A stretch of DNA of 64,000 nt from Physcomitrium patens (GCF_000002425.4 NC_037255.1:11362710-11426709), one strand, 5' to 3'. Shown: positions 23,301 through 35,746, counted from the first letter of the stretch. The notes: a model not told the origin generated them from the sequence alone. Numbers and translations are program-made.

Positions 23301-26300
23301 AATCCTTCGGGTATATCAAGTACTCCCCCGGACCTCTACATTGGTACACCACCTCAGGGTGCTATGCTGCCTCGACATTGGCCTCCGTACTCGGTACTTC
23401 TGTGTCATCCTCGGAGCTAAGCTCTTTGTCCAACGTCAATTCAAATACTGACAACTGAGACTCCCCGTGATAGTGTACTAGGTACATTTATAATACCATT
23501 TTATCTACGCCCTTATCAATTGTCAAAGTACCCCGACCCCAATCGTTCTTGGCCTTTGCTTGATACAGCCAAGGTCGTCCCAATAAAATAGGGTACGATA
23601 AAATCAAACGTTGTAAGCGAAAGACAATGTAGTCAATTTCATATGCAATACCTGTAATTATAGTTTGAACACTCCGTAAAATACCCATTGGTTTAACTCG
23701 GCTATGATCTGCCATCCGTAATACCAATGTCGTGGGGACTAATTGTTCCAGATCTAAAGCATCCGTTATATCAGCGTTCATTAAATTGACACTGGAACCT
23801 CCATCTATCTGGATGCCAAAGATCAGAATACCATCAATCGAAACATCAATGGTTGGTGCACCTGGATCAGGGTTCAAACTAACTTCACAAACTTCTATAT
23901 TACGATGCAGATGTCTTGTTAGGGATGAATTCAAGGTGGAATGACACTCTGATGCGACTACTAGAAGTTGCTTCATAGAAATTGAAGGCCGAATAGCATC
24001 AAAATCTTTTAAAATGTCGTAGGATTCCATATTTAGGGTAATTCCCAATGCCCTCTTCCGTTTCATGGGTTTGAGTTTAACTCTGTGAGATAAATTATTC
24101 TGCTGCCCTGGCCTTGGAATTGGAACAGTAGCTTGAGCTTCCTTCGGACTACCTTTCCCAAAGGGATCTTTCAATAGGTATGATGCTTCTTGGAAGTGTG
24201 GTGGGAACAGACCGGTTCGAGACGGAACTGAAGACTCCGTAATTGGGACCTCATTGGGCTTCGCAACCAAATCAGGGCTCAAGACTTTTCCAGTGTCAGG
24301 ACTTGAATGGGATGGATCCGTAATTGGGTGTGATTGGCCCTTCCCTTTTTGCTGACTCCTAGTAAGAACAGTATGGACACATTCCACCCGATTTACTGGA
24401 GAGCCTTGAGGACCTCGATTTATCTCCTCTATTTTTCCTGGACTTTGGATTTGCTGATCCCGATTATTGAAATTGAATGGAGCATTACATTGCTGATACA
24501 TATGCCTTGACTGCTTGCAATTCCCACAAACTGGTGCATAATCGTCACTGGCTCTTGGATTGGGACATTCATTGGCATAATGACCAATCTGTTTACAATG
24601 GAAATAACGCAATGGCCTTTTTGCACCTCCATCAGGCATATTGGGTGTCTCCACCGGTATATACCTACTAGGTTTATTCTATGTAGGTTGAGAAAACGAT
24701 CCTGGTTGTCCCGGTTGTACTTGGTTCAATGGCATCGATGGAACATATAGCTGATACCCATGCTGCTCCTTACCATAGTTCTGAGGATTTGATACAAATC
24801 CCTGATTATAAGTAGAATTCTGAAAATGATTGATTGCTCGATTTTATCGGTTAGATCGATTTCCATGCCATCCAAACGTATTTCCTGTTTGAACTTGATT
24901 GACATCCCATGGAGTTGGTGGAATCATGGTCGGATTACTGAATTGTTGTTGTCTTTGCAAATTCCAACAATTAGCGGTTAAGTGCTTGCCTCCACAAAAT
25001 GTACAATTACCCAACACTTGTGAAGGTGACGGGCATTCCGTTACCAAATGACCGTGGCCCTGATAATTACTGCACCATACATTGGTCCTAGGTTTGGTTG
25101 GCTTTTGCCTCTTCTCCTTATCTTTGGCTATATTAATGGCCATTTCTTCTATTTTCTTCGTCAAGTTCAATAACAAGGCTTCATTGGAATCTTTTGAAGC
25201 TGGTATTATTTGTTTTTCTGCCAAAGTTGACTCTTGTATTTGATATGGAAAATATGGAGCATATGCTGTTGTGACTTGCGGTGGTAAAGCTTGCAATGGG
25301 GTAACATTAACTGGCCCCTGAGTATTGGCACTTGAATGGGCAACTGTTTCAATCATCTGTGGATAACTACCCACTGATCCGTTCAAAGCCGGATATTGAT
25401 AATTGCTTTGAACTGGTATCATCGTGGCACTAGCAGTTAAAATCTGATCATAATGGCATTCCTCCTAAACCTTGGCTCTATTAAGGGATGCAGATACCGT
25501 AACTGGTTGAGCTTCTTTTACAAACATTTTTAGCTCTGGTGGATGCAAACCATTTATTAATATAGATAATATAAATGCCTCTGGCATTTGGTGGTTTGGC
25601 CACTTAGTAAGTATATCAGCCACTCGGCCATAGTACGATTCCACTGCCTCTCCTAGGATCATTTTGCTGTTCATTAACCTTCCTCGAAGACAGTCTTCAA
25701 AACCAATTGGTCGAAAATAGGTCAAAAATGCATTCTTCAATGCTTCCCAGTTCGAAAATTGATCAACTGGTTGATGGTTATACCATTCAAATGCCGTATC
25801 CTTTAAGGTTGCTGGCAACCATCGTAACCAAATATCCTCGGTTCTCCCATTATTGGCGACACATGCTGTCAAAAACTGCGACAAATGTTGATCTGGATCC
25901 GCACCCGGAAAGCCCCTAAAGGTAGGTAATGGAGCCACTCTAGTTCTGCGATCACTCACAGTACTCATTTGTACTGCTATGAGAACCGCTGGACCTCCCG
26001 TCGTCATTGAATTTGACAATGTGACACTTAATCGTTTGTTAATATAGTCTGCGTCTCTCCCAAATATATTTTCTAAACTTTCTACCCTGCTTAATTTGCT
26101 ATTATTATCCTTCAACAAGTTTATTGGTTGAATAGGAGGCGAGAATGACGGATTTTGAAATACACTGAATTGGCCCTTATTGGCCAATAATTTATGCCAC
26201 TCTATGGAACCAATTTTGACAAAATCGGTAGTTTTCGCTATTGGAAACGTACCCAATGGAGTATCCAACTCTTCTGTGATTCCCCCACTCTTAGTTAACG

Positions 26301-26583
26301 GTCTCAGAAGAAACCCTGGCCTATTGACCAAATTTTCTGCAAGTGCTCTTGGTAATTTCTCTAACGGTATATACTTCTGAAATATTAGATGTCGATTAGC
26401 TTCTGGGTATGCTCGAATATGACAACAGGCATGCAACCATGGCTTAATCCAGCTTTGTCTATGATTCCTTTTTAACTTTCTTTGTTGCTCGTTTCGCAAT
26501 AAATTTCTTGCTTGCGATCTCTCTATTCTTTCTCTTGACTGCCGTATTTTCTTTACTGTTAAGTTCTCATTCTTAATAACCAT
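20350..26583 (-). pseudogene. Element C gag-pol, one ~2,078-codon frame broken only by stops
   Basis: All segments from ATG at 26583 to the stop at 20350 lie in the same frame. Gag has an Arg/Lys-rich N-terminus (ERIERSQARNLLRNEQQRK), a retrotransposon gag core (FEWYNHQPVDQFSNWEALK) and four zinc-knuckle-like units (25085-24960 and 24620-24490), two with a lost Cys or His. Protease: IDGGSSVNLMNADI near 23800. RT: about 22900-22300, with FLDD at the catalytic site. RNase H: YVDTSNAAIGSVLSQ and YVDHDALKYL. Integrase: a zinc-binding part with CRCDPCQQIGR, then the core (WGIDFVGPIPP) and a C-terminal part (FQVRWHGPYRVI). About a dozen stops interrupt it. Most stand where Trp, Arg or Gln is expected, for example TK*AEA, SD*GTHF and KV*EEC. 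No net frameshift, so decay was by point mutation. Confidence 0.9.
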
Positions 26584-26673
26584 ACTCTTTCATTATATTC
26601 TTTTGCGACTGCTACCTATTTTCCATCTACTTCAACTGACAGTTAATACCTAACACTCCATGCTATTATCAAT

Positions 26674-26692
26674 TTCCTCGGTAGTGGCGCCA
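26674..26692 (-). promoter_or_regulatory. Element C primer binding site (tRNA-Asp-like)
   Basis: The minus strand reads tggcgccactaccgagg three bases after the 5' LTR. The tRNA-Asp type in plants is tggcgccgttgccgggg, so this is similar but not identical. Confidence 0.6.
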
Positions 26693-26910
26693 AAATGTGA
26701 TTGTCGTTTTACTTACTCTAACTAATCTAATCAGAGTAAACCTATATAGGGGGATTTGAACACATGGAAAGAATACCGCATGAGCTTATACGTTAGGGTC
26801 ACACAATTAACTGTATTCCGCACTACTTAAAATACCCAGGAAACACTACAATGCTTTCCACTTCCTAATAATACTCCACCATCACTAATAACAACAACAT
26901 GTAATCCCGG

Positions 26911-28586
26911 TGTCGTATTACGTGCTGTCTTGTTTGGGAATACACTGGGTATCTGGCTATGGAAGGTATAGTTGTTTTTGCAGATAACAAGGAAATCCTA
27001 ATAGATTTTATCCATGTATGAAGAACATAATTGAAATATCAATTTCCAAGTATTTAAAAACACTCCTCATAGTCATTTTAACCATACAATATTCCAATTG
27101 CTTTATTTCTTTTATAATTAAGTTGTTTTTGTTTTTCTTAACAAGCCCTAATCCTAGCCAGTGAGCTTTGACAAGCTGTAACTTTTGATCCAACCGTCCA
27201 CTTAGTGTGAAATTTTGTACTCAAATACCTGTATAAGCCTTCTATATGCTCAGAAAATTTCAGCCCAACCCAACTTACAGATTGCAAGAAAATACCCAAA
27301 AACCGCACCAATGACACTCGGCCGCAACCTTGAAATTTGATGTAGAAACTCCAGAAGTGATTTCTCCTTTGTCAACCGTTAATTCTAGCTCAAAATTGAA
27401 TAGCCGCTTGATCTCCAAATCTTCTATTACCAAGCCAAAAATTATGTCGATCCAACTGGTAGATCTTTAGATATCACAGAAATCCTATCCAACCCTAGAC
27501 TGCCAACTTCGACAACCCTTTGTACTAAAACTCAGATATCTCTTGATTGCATCGTTAGATTAATATAAATTTTTGTATACACTTAGCACACCCAACTATT
27601 CAGACAATACCAAATTTTGATCCATAGATACTACACGACTTGCACAAACCAATTGAGAATGCAAACCATCAATGTTTTATATAAAATCCGAAATACCAAA
27701 ATAAACACTGACTTTGAGCAGCGTTTGCTCTCCCCTCACAAACCCTAATGAAACCAAACTAGTGACCTTGAAAAGAGCTTGAAGCTAGCTCTTTGATCCA
27801 AAAATCTCTAATGAAACCAACTTAGTGACCTTAAAAAGAGCTTGAAGCTAGCTCTTCGATCCAAAAACCCCTAATGAAACCAACCTAGTGACCTTGAAAA
27901 GAGCTTGAAGCTAGCTCTTCGATCCAAAAAACCCGATCTGAAAAAACCCCCCCTCATTTCTTAACCTTCTTCCTTTTTAACCCTAATCCTTCCCTCTTTC
28001 AAATCCTAGCCTCTGAATTTCTTCAATCTTCCGTCTTGGATCCGGAATTGGCTCTCACCGCCAGAGCTTTCTCTTTCATTTTTACCTTTAAGAGGTCCTT
28101 TTACCGAAAACAACGTTCCCTGAAATGGCACAGAAAACAGGACAGCCTGAAACAGAATCGAAACCCCGTAATCGAGACCACATTGAGTCGCTCGACCAAT
28201 TCAGGTCTCATATCGCCTAAGAGTCCAGTAGTAAGATGTGGATGTTCCCGTAATTGGATCAAATTGGTCCTTCGCGTCAGATTGGCTGAGGCCCATAGTA
28301 AGACCTGGATTTTCCCGTAATTAGACTACATTGGGTTGCCCGACCAATTCAGATCTCATATTGGGTAAGAGGACGCGGATTGGATTCTTGAAATTGGATC
28401 CAATTGGCTCTTCGAACCATGCTCACCCGTCGTGTGAATTGGTCCTTTCTCTTCCTGCTGACTCCCGTTATTGGAATCGAATGGAGCATTTCAGTATGCC
28501 CCGGCTGACTGTAACAAGGTGACTGAACCTTAATAAAAGTCCTCTTTCTTTATATTTTCACAGTATAATCGTGTTACAACACGACA
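26911..28586 (-). mobile_element. Solo LTR I (1,676 bp) nested in the LTR of element C
   Basis: Ends TGTCGTATTACG...CACGACA; flanking 4-bp duplication ccgg/ccgc (26907-26910 and 28587-28590). Removing it and one duplication restores the LTR of C exactly. It is homologous, in opposite orientation, to 61686-63032 (H): shared tgaaaatataaa near one end, and a shared internal stretch around 'aaagtcagtgttt'. No coding domains were seen. It is too long for a typical MITE, and its TG..CA ends and lack of pol fit a solo LTR or an LTR-only derivative. Confidence 0.75.
27743..27931. repeat. 63-bp tandem triplication inside solo LTR I
   Basis: Three copies of a 63-bp unit containing aagagcttgaagctagctct; the third is nearly identical to the second. 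It is not evident in the related copy H. Confidence 0.9.
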
Positions 28587-29074
28587 CCGCACTATTCTAA
28601 ATGACAGGACATAATCATATTATAATCCAAATTTTGGAGTTCTTCACCATTAACTGCCTTCACATTACAGTGTTTTTTACAAACACATACTCATTCTCTC
28701 TACTGAACTACAATCAGATTTCAGCATTCAATCTTTCTTCTTCCCATTTAATAACAATCATACTTCCATTCCATAATTCACTTTCACAATATTCAGAAAC
28801 TCTTAATCTTCTGATTCAAAGAAAATAACAAACAAAAGAAAAGAGGTAGCACCAAGCTTACTCCGGCTTACACTATCACAGTCTGGCCCTTACTTCCTCT
28901 CTCCCATCCTCCTTATGCTACCATGAGATACCAACTGCTACATCTCTAATGAAAACTGCTTTTCCTAACTATTCATCCATTTAACCTACTGAACTACCTT
29001 TTCAACAGTCATCTATCCATGTTTACATTATAAACTAAGTATCTACAATTCAGCAAATAACTACTTATTCTACA

Positions 29075-29079
29075 GTCAC
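29075..29079. repeat. Target-site duplication of element C (right)
   Basis: gtcac, equal to 17556-17560. Confidence 0.9.
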
Positions 29080-30120
29080 TATGGCTTGATCTATACTTCT
29101 CTAATCAAATCTTTATTCATCATATCTTTTAAAAAGTCAATTATCACATATAATGGCTTAAGTAATAAGTTACTTTAATAAATCTATTATTGGTATTATC
29201 AACAATAAATCTTTGATATTATCTTTTAATCCATATTGAAGCTAAATAATAAGAGCTTTTTCATTTCAATCCACATCACAAGTAAGATTTTGGAATTCAG
29301 CAACATATATGGTAGCTGAACTTGATCCTTGTTGTAAAAATATAAGCTTGGTATCTACTATCTTTTTAAGAATAATTTCTCTACATATAGCTATAAATAC
29401 TTCTAATAATAAATTTAAATTATAGAGTAGTTGTGAGTTTTTTTCTATCAAAGATACAAACCAAGAAAGAGGAATTTCCAATAGAAGTGAGTATATGAAT
29501 CTAACTTGAATAAATCCATTGAGGTGTTGGAAAAGATGCAATCTTAAATACAACTTAATTTGTTGAAAAAATCTTCAAAATTTTAATCTTATTCCATCAA
29601 ACTTCTTGGGCATATTAATCCTTGCCTTCTTTATGCTTGTAAAAGCAAGACTTTTGAGTTTAATTTTAAAGCTGATCTACTTGATTCTTTCAATTGTACA
29701 ACTTATTAGCAAAGACTCTGGACTTCTTTCATATCTGTAGGAATAATATCTCTATGATTTCCATTAGAAATACATGAGATTTTTAATCTTAGAATATTCA
29801 CAAGCTTGTAAAGATGAGTAATAGTTATAAATCTATTCTCACTTCTATTGAGACTGGCATCTATAACCTTTTCTTCTATTGATAATTTAAACAAATTAAA
29901 AAGATTAAATTATAAATGAATAATTTGAAATCTCTAACATGAAATAAAAAATTTCAGAAAAAAAGATGATTTACTTTCTTTAAGAAAAAAAATCAATGTT
30001 AGAAAATTAAACTATTTATTTAAAAGTAGGTAGTTTGAAACCTTCAAAATATAAAAATAGAGGTAAAATAATCTACTCACTTCTAAACCAAGATAAGAAT
30101 AATAAGTTAGCACTCTTGTC
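29080..30120 (-). pseudogene. Chromovirus A: gag, disrupted
   Basis: The minus strand carries a gag segment with GFIQVRFIYSLL and LSWFVSLIEKNSQLLYNL (29266-29553), collinear with the gag of E (ALSYFVPLFEKNFSILYNF) and F. Stops and shifts throughout. The left end is the target of element C. Confidence 0.7.
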
Positions 30121-30124
30121 AAAC

Positions 30125-30650
30125 TATTAAGGACATGAACCTCAAAGAACTAAAAGCTCAATACACTCTTGTGTCACTCAAAAAGACTAAAAAATCATCC
30201 AAAGATGATATAATATTAAACTAGAATGGCTATTGTCAAAGACAAGAAGACTAAAGCCTTGAAACAAGAATAAAGACTAGAAATGCATTCACAAGTGTAA
30301 AAAAGGCTTCATTCTTTCTTCTATATATATTATTTAAGTAAGAGCTATATAGCGATGTTCAATAAGACTTGCAACATATGTTGACTTTGCTAGATACATA
30401 TTTTAATTTACAAGGCAAGTTTTTTATATGTGCGCTACATAGTTAGCTTTTTTCAAAAGCTACAAATATGTGTAGCACATAGTTAATTTTTTGACCAAGT
30501 TTCTAAAGTGTCAATTAACTACAAATACATGTAAAGTTAAAGCAACATCTATAAAGCTTCTAAGAAGCTTGTCTAGAAGATATTATGAAATCAATCTATA
30601 TTTTCTTACTTCTATTTAATCATATAGATAATTATTATATGTTTGTGATA
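30125..30650 (-). repeat. Chromovirus A 5' LTR
   Basis: Homologous to the 561-bp LTRs of F in inverted orientation: shared aagcttctaagaagctt, the start tatcacaaacata (F: tgtcacggacata) and the end ..catgtccttaata (F: ..catgtccttgaca), followed by gtttgacaagagtgc (F: gattgacaagagtac). No 3' LTR partner is present; the 3' part of A was replaced by fragment D. Confidence 0.7.
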
Positions 30651-30664
30651 TTGTCCCAAGTTGA

Positions 30665-30830
30665 AAAAAAAGGATAGGAGAAGAGAGTAGGAAGGGAGGA
30701 GAAATAGAGGATGGATTAAATCAATTATGAGATGGTAAGTAGAAAAAGACATATAAGATTAACTAAATCAATTATAAGATAATAAAGAAAGGTGTGGCTT
30801 TAAGAACTTTTTATACATAAAAGAATTAAA
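30665..30830 (-). mobile_element. Foldback/MITE-like element M3, right arm
   Basis: Purine-rich arm containing tatgagatgg and ending ggtgtggctttaagaactt, the inverted form of the arm at 8241. Confidence 0.5.
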
Positions 30831-33650
30831 AAAGAATCAATATTAAAAAAATACAAGAATATTTGAAATAATATCAATAGCTACAAAAGATTTATAATTT
30901 TTTAATTTAAATTATATTGGCATTTTTACTCGTAAGATTTTTTAAAAAATTAAAAATTAAATATCTATAAAATAACTAAATATTATTGAAGATCTTTTAT
31001 TTTTAAATAATTTTTAAATAATTCATTACAATCATAGCTTTTATCCCAATCTTTCTTGTTTCTAGTTCCCACTCCCTTCATTCCTAGTGTTCTTCATTCC
31101 AACTTTCTTTCATTTAAATATATTTTATTTTTTAAAAAATAATACTATTAAATTTCAAATTATGATAAATAATATTATTTTTAAAGAAATAAGTAATACT
31201 ATTTTAAAAAAATCTAATTTATTAGCCAAAGTTTTTTATATGATGTAGTATAGTTGTAACAAGAATATATGGTATTAATAATATATTGTAAAAGATATTT
31301 AAACTAATTTATAGCACAATACTTAGAAGATGGATTTGCAAAAAAGAAACACGAAAGACAAAGAAAAAAAAACTACTTGTTTTAAAAGTTAAAATACATA
31401 AAAAAGAATATTACTAAGAAATAAGAAAAAAATAATATAAACTTATATAGACTTGTGTGTGAACACACATTAGAAGTATTTCTTTGAATACATACAATCT
31501 TCATATATAAAAAATTATCACCTTCTTCTTTGTCTTGTTGTTTACTATAATTTTTATTTCCTTTTCAACTATCTAAGTTGATATCTACAAAAATATTTTT
31601 ATTATTTTAATTAAAATTTATTGATGTATTTTTTAGATTTTTTAAAATATTTAAATTTAATAATTTATTTCAGATTATATAAAATATTTATTTATTTATT
31701 ATTATTTTTTTTATTAATATATATTTTTTTAATATAGAAGAAAGAAAGTAGAGTAGATAATAACATTTTTTGTATAAGCTAATAACATGAAGAATAAGGG
31801 AAATAAGATGAAGAGAAGGTAATATCATATATAACATCAATAGTATGAGTGAGATTTTAAAGATGAAGTAAATATAATAAGACTCAAAATAATAGAATAA
31901 GTAAATATAAGAGATAAATATAAAAAATAAGATGAAAATTAAATAAGATATATATTATTATATCTATAATTTAAATTTAAATAATAAGATTATATAAATT
32001 ATAGGATATCAAAAGAAATAATAAAAAGATAAAAAGACACAAAGCCTATAAACAATAAAAATTTGAATTGAATAAAAATAATTTTAGATCACGTATAAAA
32101 TAATGTAATATATATTAAAAGATTTTTGAATGTTAACATAAAAATTGCATGAAAAATCTTCAAGAAATAAGCAACAAAGACCTTGAGTATCAACATTAAA
32201 CTTGGAGTGGTTGAGATAGAAGCAAAGATTGGATAAACCTAAATTAAGGAGAAATAATAAAAATAGGTAATTTTTTACTAAAAGGTCAAATTTCATTTAA
32301 GTATCTAATAAGTGAGAAAATTAAGTATATGGAAAAAAAAAACAACTAAGTTGTAATAAGATCACAAATATTTTTTAAGTGTAGAGACTAAAAATTTTTA
32401 ATTAAAAAGATTAAGATATGCATAACTTGAAGATGGCATTTTAATCTATTAATTTTTACAAACAAAAAAAAGGGTTGTAGAAGAAGTAAAAAAATTGAAA
32501 AAAATTATATAATGTGTTTATGTAAATCAACAAATAAATTAGGAATCAAAGTGTAAATTAGAAAAAAAATATCATGAATAATAAACAAAAAATCGATATA
32601 GTTGCTTAATATGATTTAATGCATTAAAAGAATAGAAGATTTCTTTTAATTCAATCAAACTTACATAAAAAAAATACCTTATAAATTGTATAGATTAAAA
32701 AAATTATATACCTAAAACGTATTTTTAATAAATTGGCTATGTAGATAAGAAAATTATAATGATTATTAATATTTTTGCAATTAAGAGCAAAAATTCATGT
32801 AAATAAAATATTAGTTGATCTTATTTTTTTTCAATATTAGAATTATGCATATATATATATATATTATTTTATATAAATTTTAAATAAAAATCAAATATGT
32901 GCTGTAGATATTAGAAAATTAATGGTAAAAATAATATAAATTAGAAGCAATTTAGAATATTCAATTTTTAGATTTTAATGTGATTTTATTATTTCTATTA
33001 ATATTTTATAATATATTTTTAGTACTTCTAATATTTTATGTGTTATTTATTATTTATTATTTAAATTAATACAAATAAAAATTAATAATTTAAATTTACT
33101 TAAATATATATATTTTTACAAAAATAAAATTATTTTATTTTATATTATTTACTAATTTTTAAAATTTTAATCCATATATATATTTATATAGTAAAATTAA
33201 GATCTTTTTATTAATATAAATTTTTTTCTTGTTTTCAGTAAATAAACATATATGCATATCTTAAACCTAGTCTTGTTAAACTAAAATATTTTTAAAACAT
33301 CTAAAAGGAAGTATGTTTAATTATCATTGAAATAATAAAAAATAAACTATATTATCATAAAATATGAACAAGTTATAATTTCTATTGCTAAATTTAAAAA
33401 GATTATAAATTTCAAATATAAATTAGTATGCAAAAATATTCATTGGCAAGATTAAAGATGAACTTATTCTTTTTTATTTATTTATACTAGTTAATAAAAA
33501 TAAGAGATTTTTTTTTTTAAGAACTAAGAGGCTTATAGGACAAATGTCTAAGTTTTAGGATACTTTTGTTAATGCTTCATATAATTAAAAGACATAAGAA
33601 AAATTTACTTAACCATGTGACATATTATAAATAATATATTTATAGAGAGT
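30831..33650. other. Extremely AT-rich DNA, no gene seen
   Basis: Poly-A/T-rich sequence with short chance frames only. No family signature on either strand. Confidence 0.65.
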
Positions 33651-33651
33651 A

Positions 33652-34355
33652 ATTAAAGCCACACCCTCCTTCCTACTTCATGATCCATTATGTACATGTC
33701 CCTTGTTTCCAACCTCGTTTCTAATGCTATTTCTAGCCATCATCACTACCTTCTCTTAATTCCACCCTTCATCTTAAACCCCACCTTGATCACTTTCTCA
33801 ACTCAAATCTACAACCATATATAATCATATGTATATATATAATTTAAATTACATAAAGATTATGTTATAGTTTCTTTAAAGTAATTTATTAATATTAACA
33901 TAAAAATAGAAGATAATTATTATTTATTTGATATTAAAGAAATTACACTTTTTTCTACTAAAAAAGATTTTTTTGCAAGAAGTTAATACTTTGCAGGTTT
34001 TTTATTTTTCATATGTGTATTCAATACTAAAAAATAAATAATTTAATCAAAGATATTTATTTTTAAATTTTATATATTTATATTTTTTTATAAAATAAAA
34101 TTTCTAACTTATATAATGTATGACTTGAATTTGTATTAAACAATGCATTGAAAACTATTTTTTCAACAAAAATAAGTATTAAATCAATGATACCACAAAA
34201 TTTTAAATTGAGTGAAAGTATTTTTTATTATTTAATAGTAAATAGGTGGAACTTTAGATTTATTTCCAATTTTTTAAAACTTTGATTTTTAGACAAAAAG
34301 AGTCTTTTTTTTCTATCACAAGAGAATAAAAAATAATATAACATGAGAAATGTGT

Positions 34356-34391
<36 letters not shown>

Positions 34392-34728
34392 CAAATATAA
34401 GTTAAAAGATGCATTAAATATGAATAATGTTTTTAAATAATAATATGACAAAAAATATTATGATGATGTAAAGATTGAAACTTATATTTGTATTAAAAGT
34501 AAGCCATAATAATTTAAAAATTATTCATAGAATATTATTTTAATATAAATAATATATGTATATATATATATTACTTATCCAAGGTGGAGTTGGAGATGGG
34601 AATAAAATCTTTAGGTGAGAACATGGTTGGAAATGGGGTTGGAGATGAGGAATATGTATAAAATGGATCATGAGGTGGAAAGAAGGATGTGGCTTTAACA
34701 AAATCGGAACGTGATTTTTATAAATTTC
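33652..34728. mobile_element. Foldback/MITE-like element M1
   Basis: The left arm (from attaaagccacaccctcc, with ttcatgatccatt) and the right arm (ggatcatgaggtgg ... gtggctttaac) are inverted copies over about 140 bp. The interior is AT-rich, with a (TA)n tract at 34360-34389. No ORF. Same arm family as M2 and M3. Confidence 0.7.
34360..34389. repeat. (TA)n microsatellite inside M1
   Basis: Uninterrupted TA tract. Confidence 0.95.
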
Positions 34729-34740
34729 TATATATAAAAA

Positions 34741-35703
34741 AATTTATTAAAATCACATCTCAATTTTGTTAACTTTACACTCTCTCATGTTACCTCATGA
34801 TTTATTTTGTATGTGTTCTTTGTCTCTAATGCCATTTTCAGCTCCAATCTTCCATTTCCAATCCGTTCCTAAGCCAACTCCTTCTTTCCTCCTCCCCCCC
34901 CCCCCCTTAAGTATTGAGTTTTTTGAACAAATAAAATGATGAATGAATTGTGCAATATATCAAAAAATATATTGTACTTTGGTAATAGTTATAATAAAAA
35001 ATAATAAGATAATAGAGTTAGCAAAGATGATAATAATATTAATTTTAATAAGAAAAATTAAGTATATGCTTAATTTAAAGAAAAAATAGATTTGTCTTAT
35101 AATTCAAAATAATTTTTAAAAATCAAACTTTGAAATAGTACTTGTAACTTATTTATTATTATAAATTATTTTTATCGAAACAAATTTTAAAATAATTATA
35201 TAATTATATATTTAAAAAAAACTAAAGAAATTAGATTATCTATATTTATTTATAAATTGATATTTTATATAAAATTTTAATATTTAAACTAAAAAAAACT
35301 ATAATTTGACTAAAAAGATATATGTATTAATAATTCTTTTTGGTATATTGCACAATTCATTCATCATTTTATTTGTTTAAAAAACTCAAAATTTAAGATG
35401 AGAAGAAAGGAAGGAAGAAAAGAGGGATGAGTTGGAGACTCAAATAGAGTTAAAACAGGGTGAAGATGGAGGTGGGAAGGTTGAAGAATAGGGCTAGGAA
35501 TAAGGGATGGGGATTGGAAATAGGATTATGAGATGGAAGTTGGGAATAGAATTATGAGATGGAGGTTGGAGGGTCGAAAAATAGGACTAAGAACAAGGGA
35601 TGGAGGTTGGAAATAGGATTATGAGTATGAAATAGATACAAAATGAATCATGAAGTGGCAAAGAGAGATGTGATATTAATAAAATTAGAGTGTAGCTTCA
35701 ACA

Positions 35704-35708
<5 letters not shown>
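34741..35708. mobile_element. Foldback/MITE-like element M2 with long inverted arms
   Basis: The left arm, about 34741-34970, pairs with the right arm, about 35335-35708. The innermost ~60 bp of the arms are nearly perfect inverted copies (aataaaatgatgaatgaatt at 34929 against its complement near 35360). The outer parts share tcatgatttattttgtat. The right arm is longer because of an expanded purine-rich repeat (gattatgagatgg units, 35420-35630). A poly-C run (34890-34903) sits in the left arm. No ORF. It abuts M1 and ends at a (TA)n tract. Confidence 0.75.

Positions 35709-35742
<34 letters not shown>
35708..35742. repeat. (TA)n tract abutting M2
   Basis: Begins exactly at the outer end of M2 (caacttt). 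Confidence 0.9.

Positions 35743-35746
<4 letters not shown>

Larger units (their letters stand above)
17561..29074 (-). mobile_element. Element C: long Ty3/gypsy element with single-frame gag-pol and accessory ORF
   Basis: LTRs at 17561-18256 (3') and 26696-29074 (5', enlarged by solo LTR I). TG..CA ends, perfect 5-bp TSD gtcac, PBS tggcgccactaccgagg next to the 5' LTR and a PPT (gggagtggggcta) before the 3' LTR. The internal order is gag-PR-RT-RNaseH-IN, then a separate accessory ORF with coiled coil. No chromodomain was seen. The DGGSS protease, the tRNA-Asp-like PBS and the extra 3' ORF fit Tat/Athila-like gypsy elements, but the clade needs a tree. It lies in the gag of element A. Same family as element G. 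Confidence 0.9.
26696..29074 (-). repeat. Element C 5' LTR, split by solo LTR I
   Basis: Flanks 26696-26910 and 28587-29074 align to the 3' LTR without a gap. The interruption is 26911-28586. The 3' end of this LTR region at 29074 is followed by the TSD gtcac. Confidence 0.9.

Noticed and set aside
27743-27931. 63-bp repeat triplet as a possible regulatory array
   Set aside because: Simple tandem triplication in one solo LTR and not evident in its relative H; no reason to assume function.
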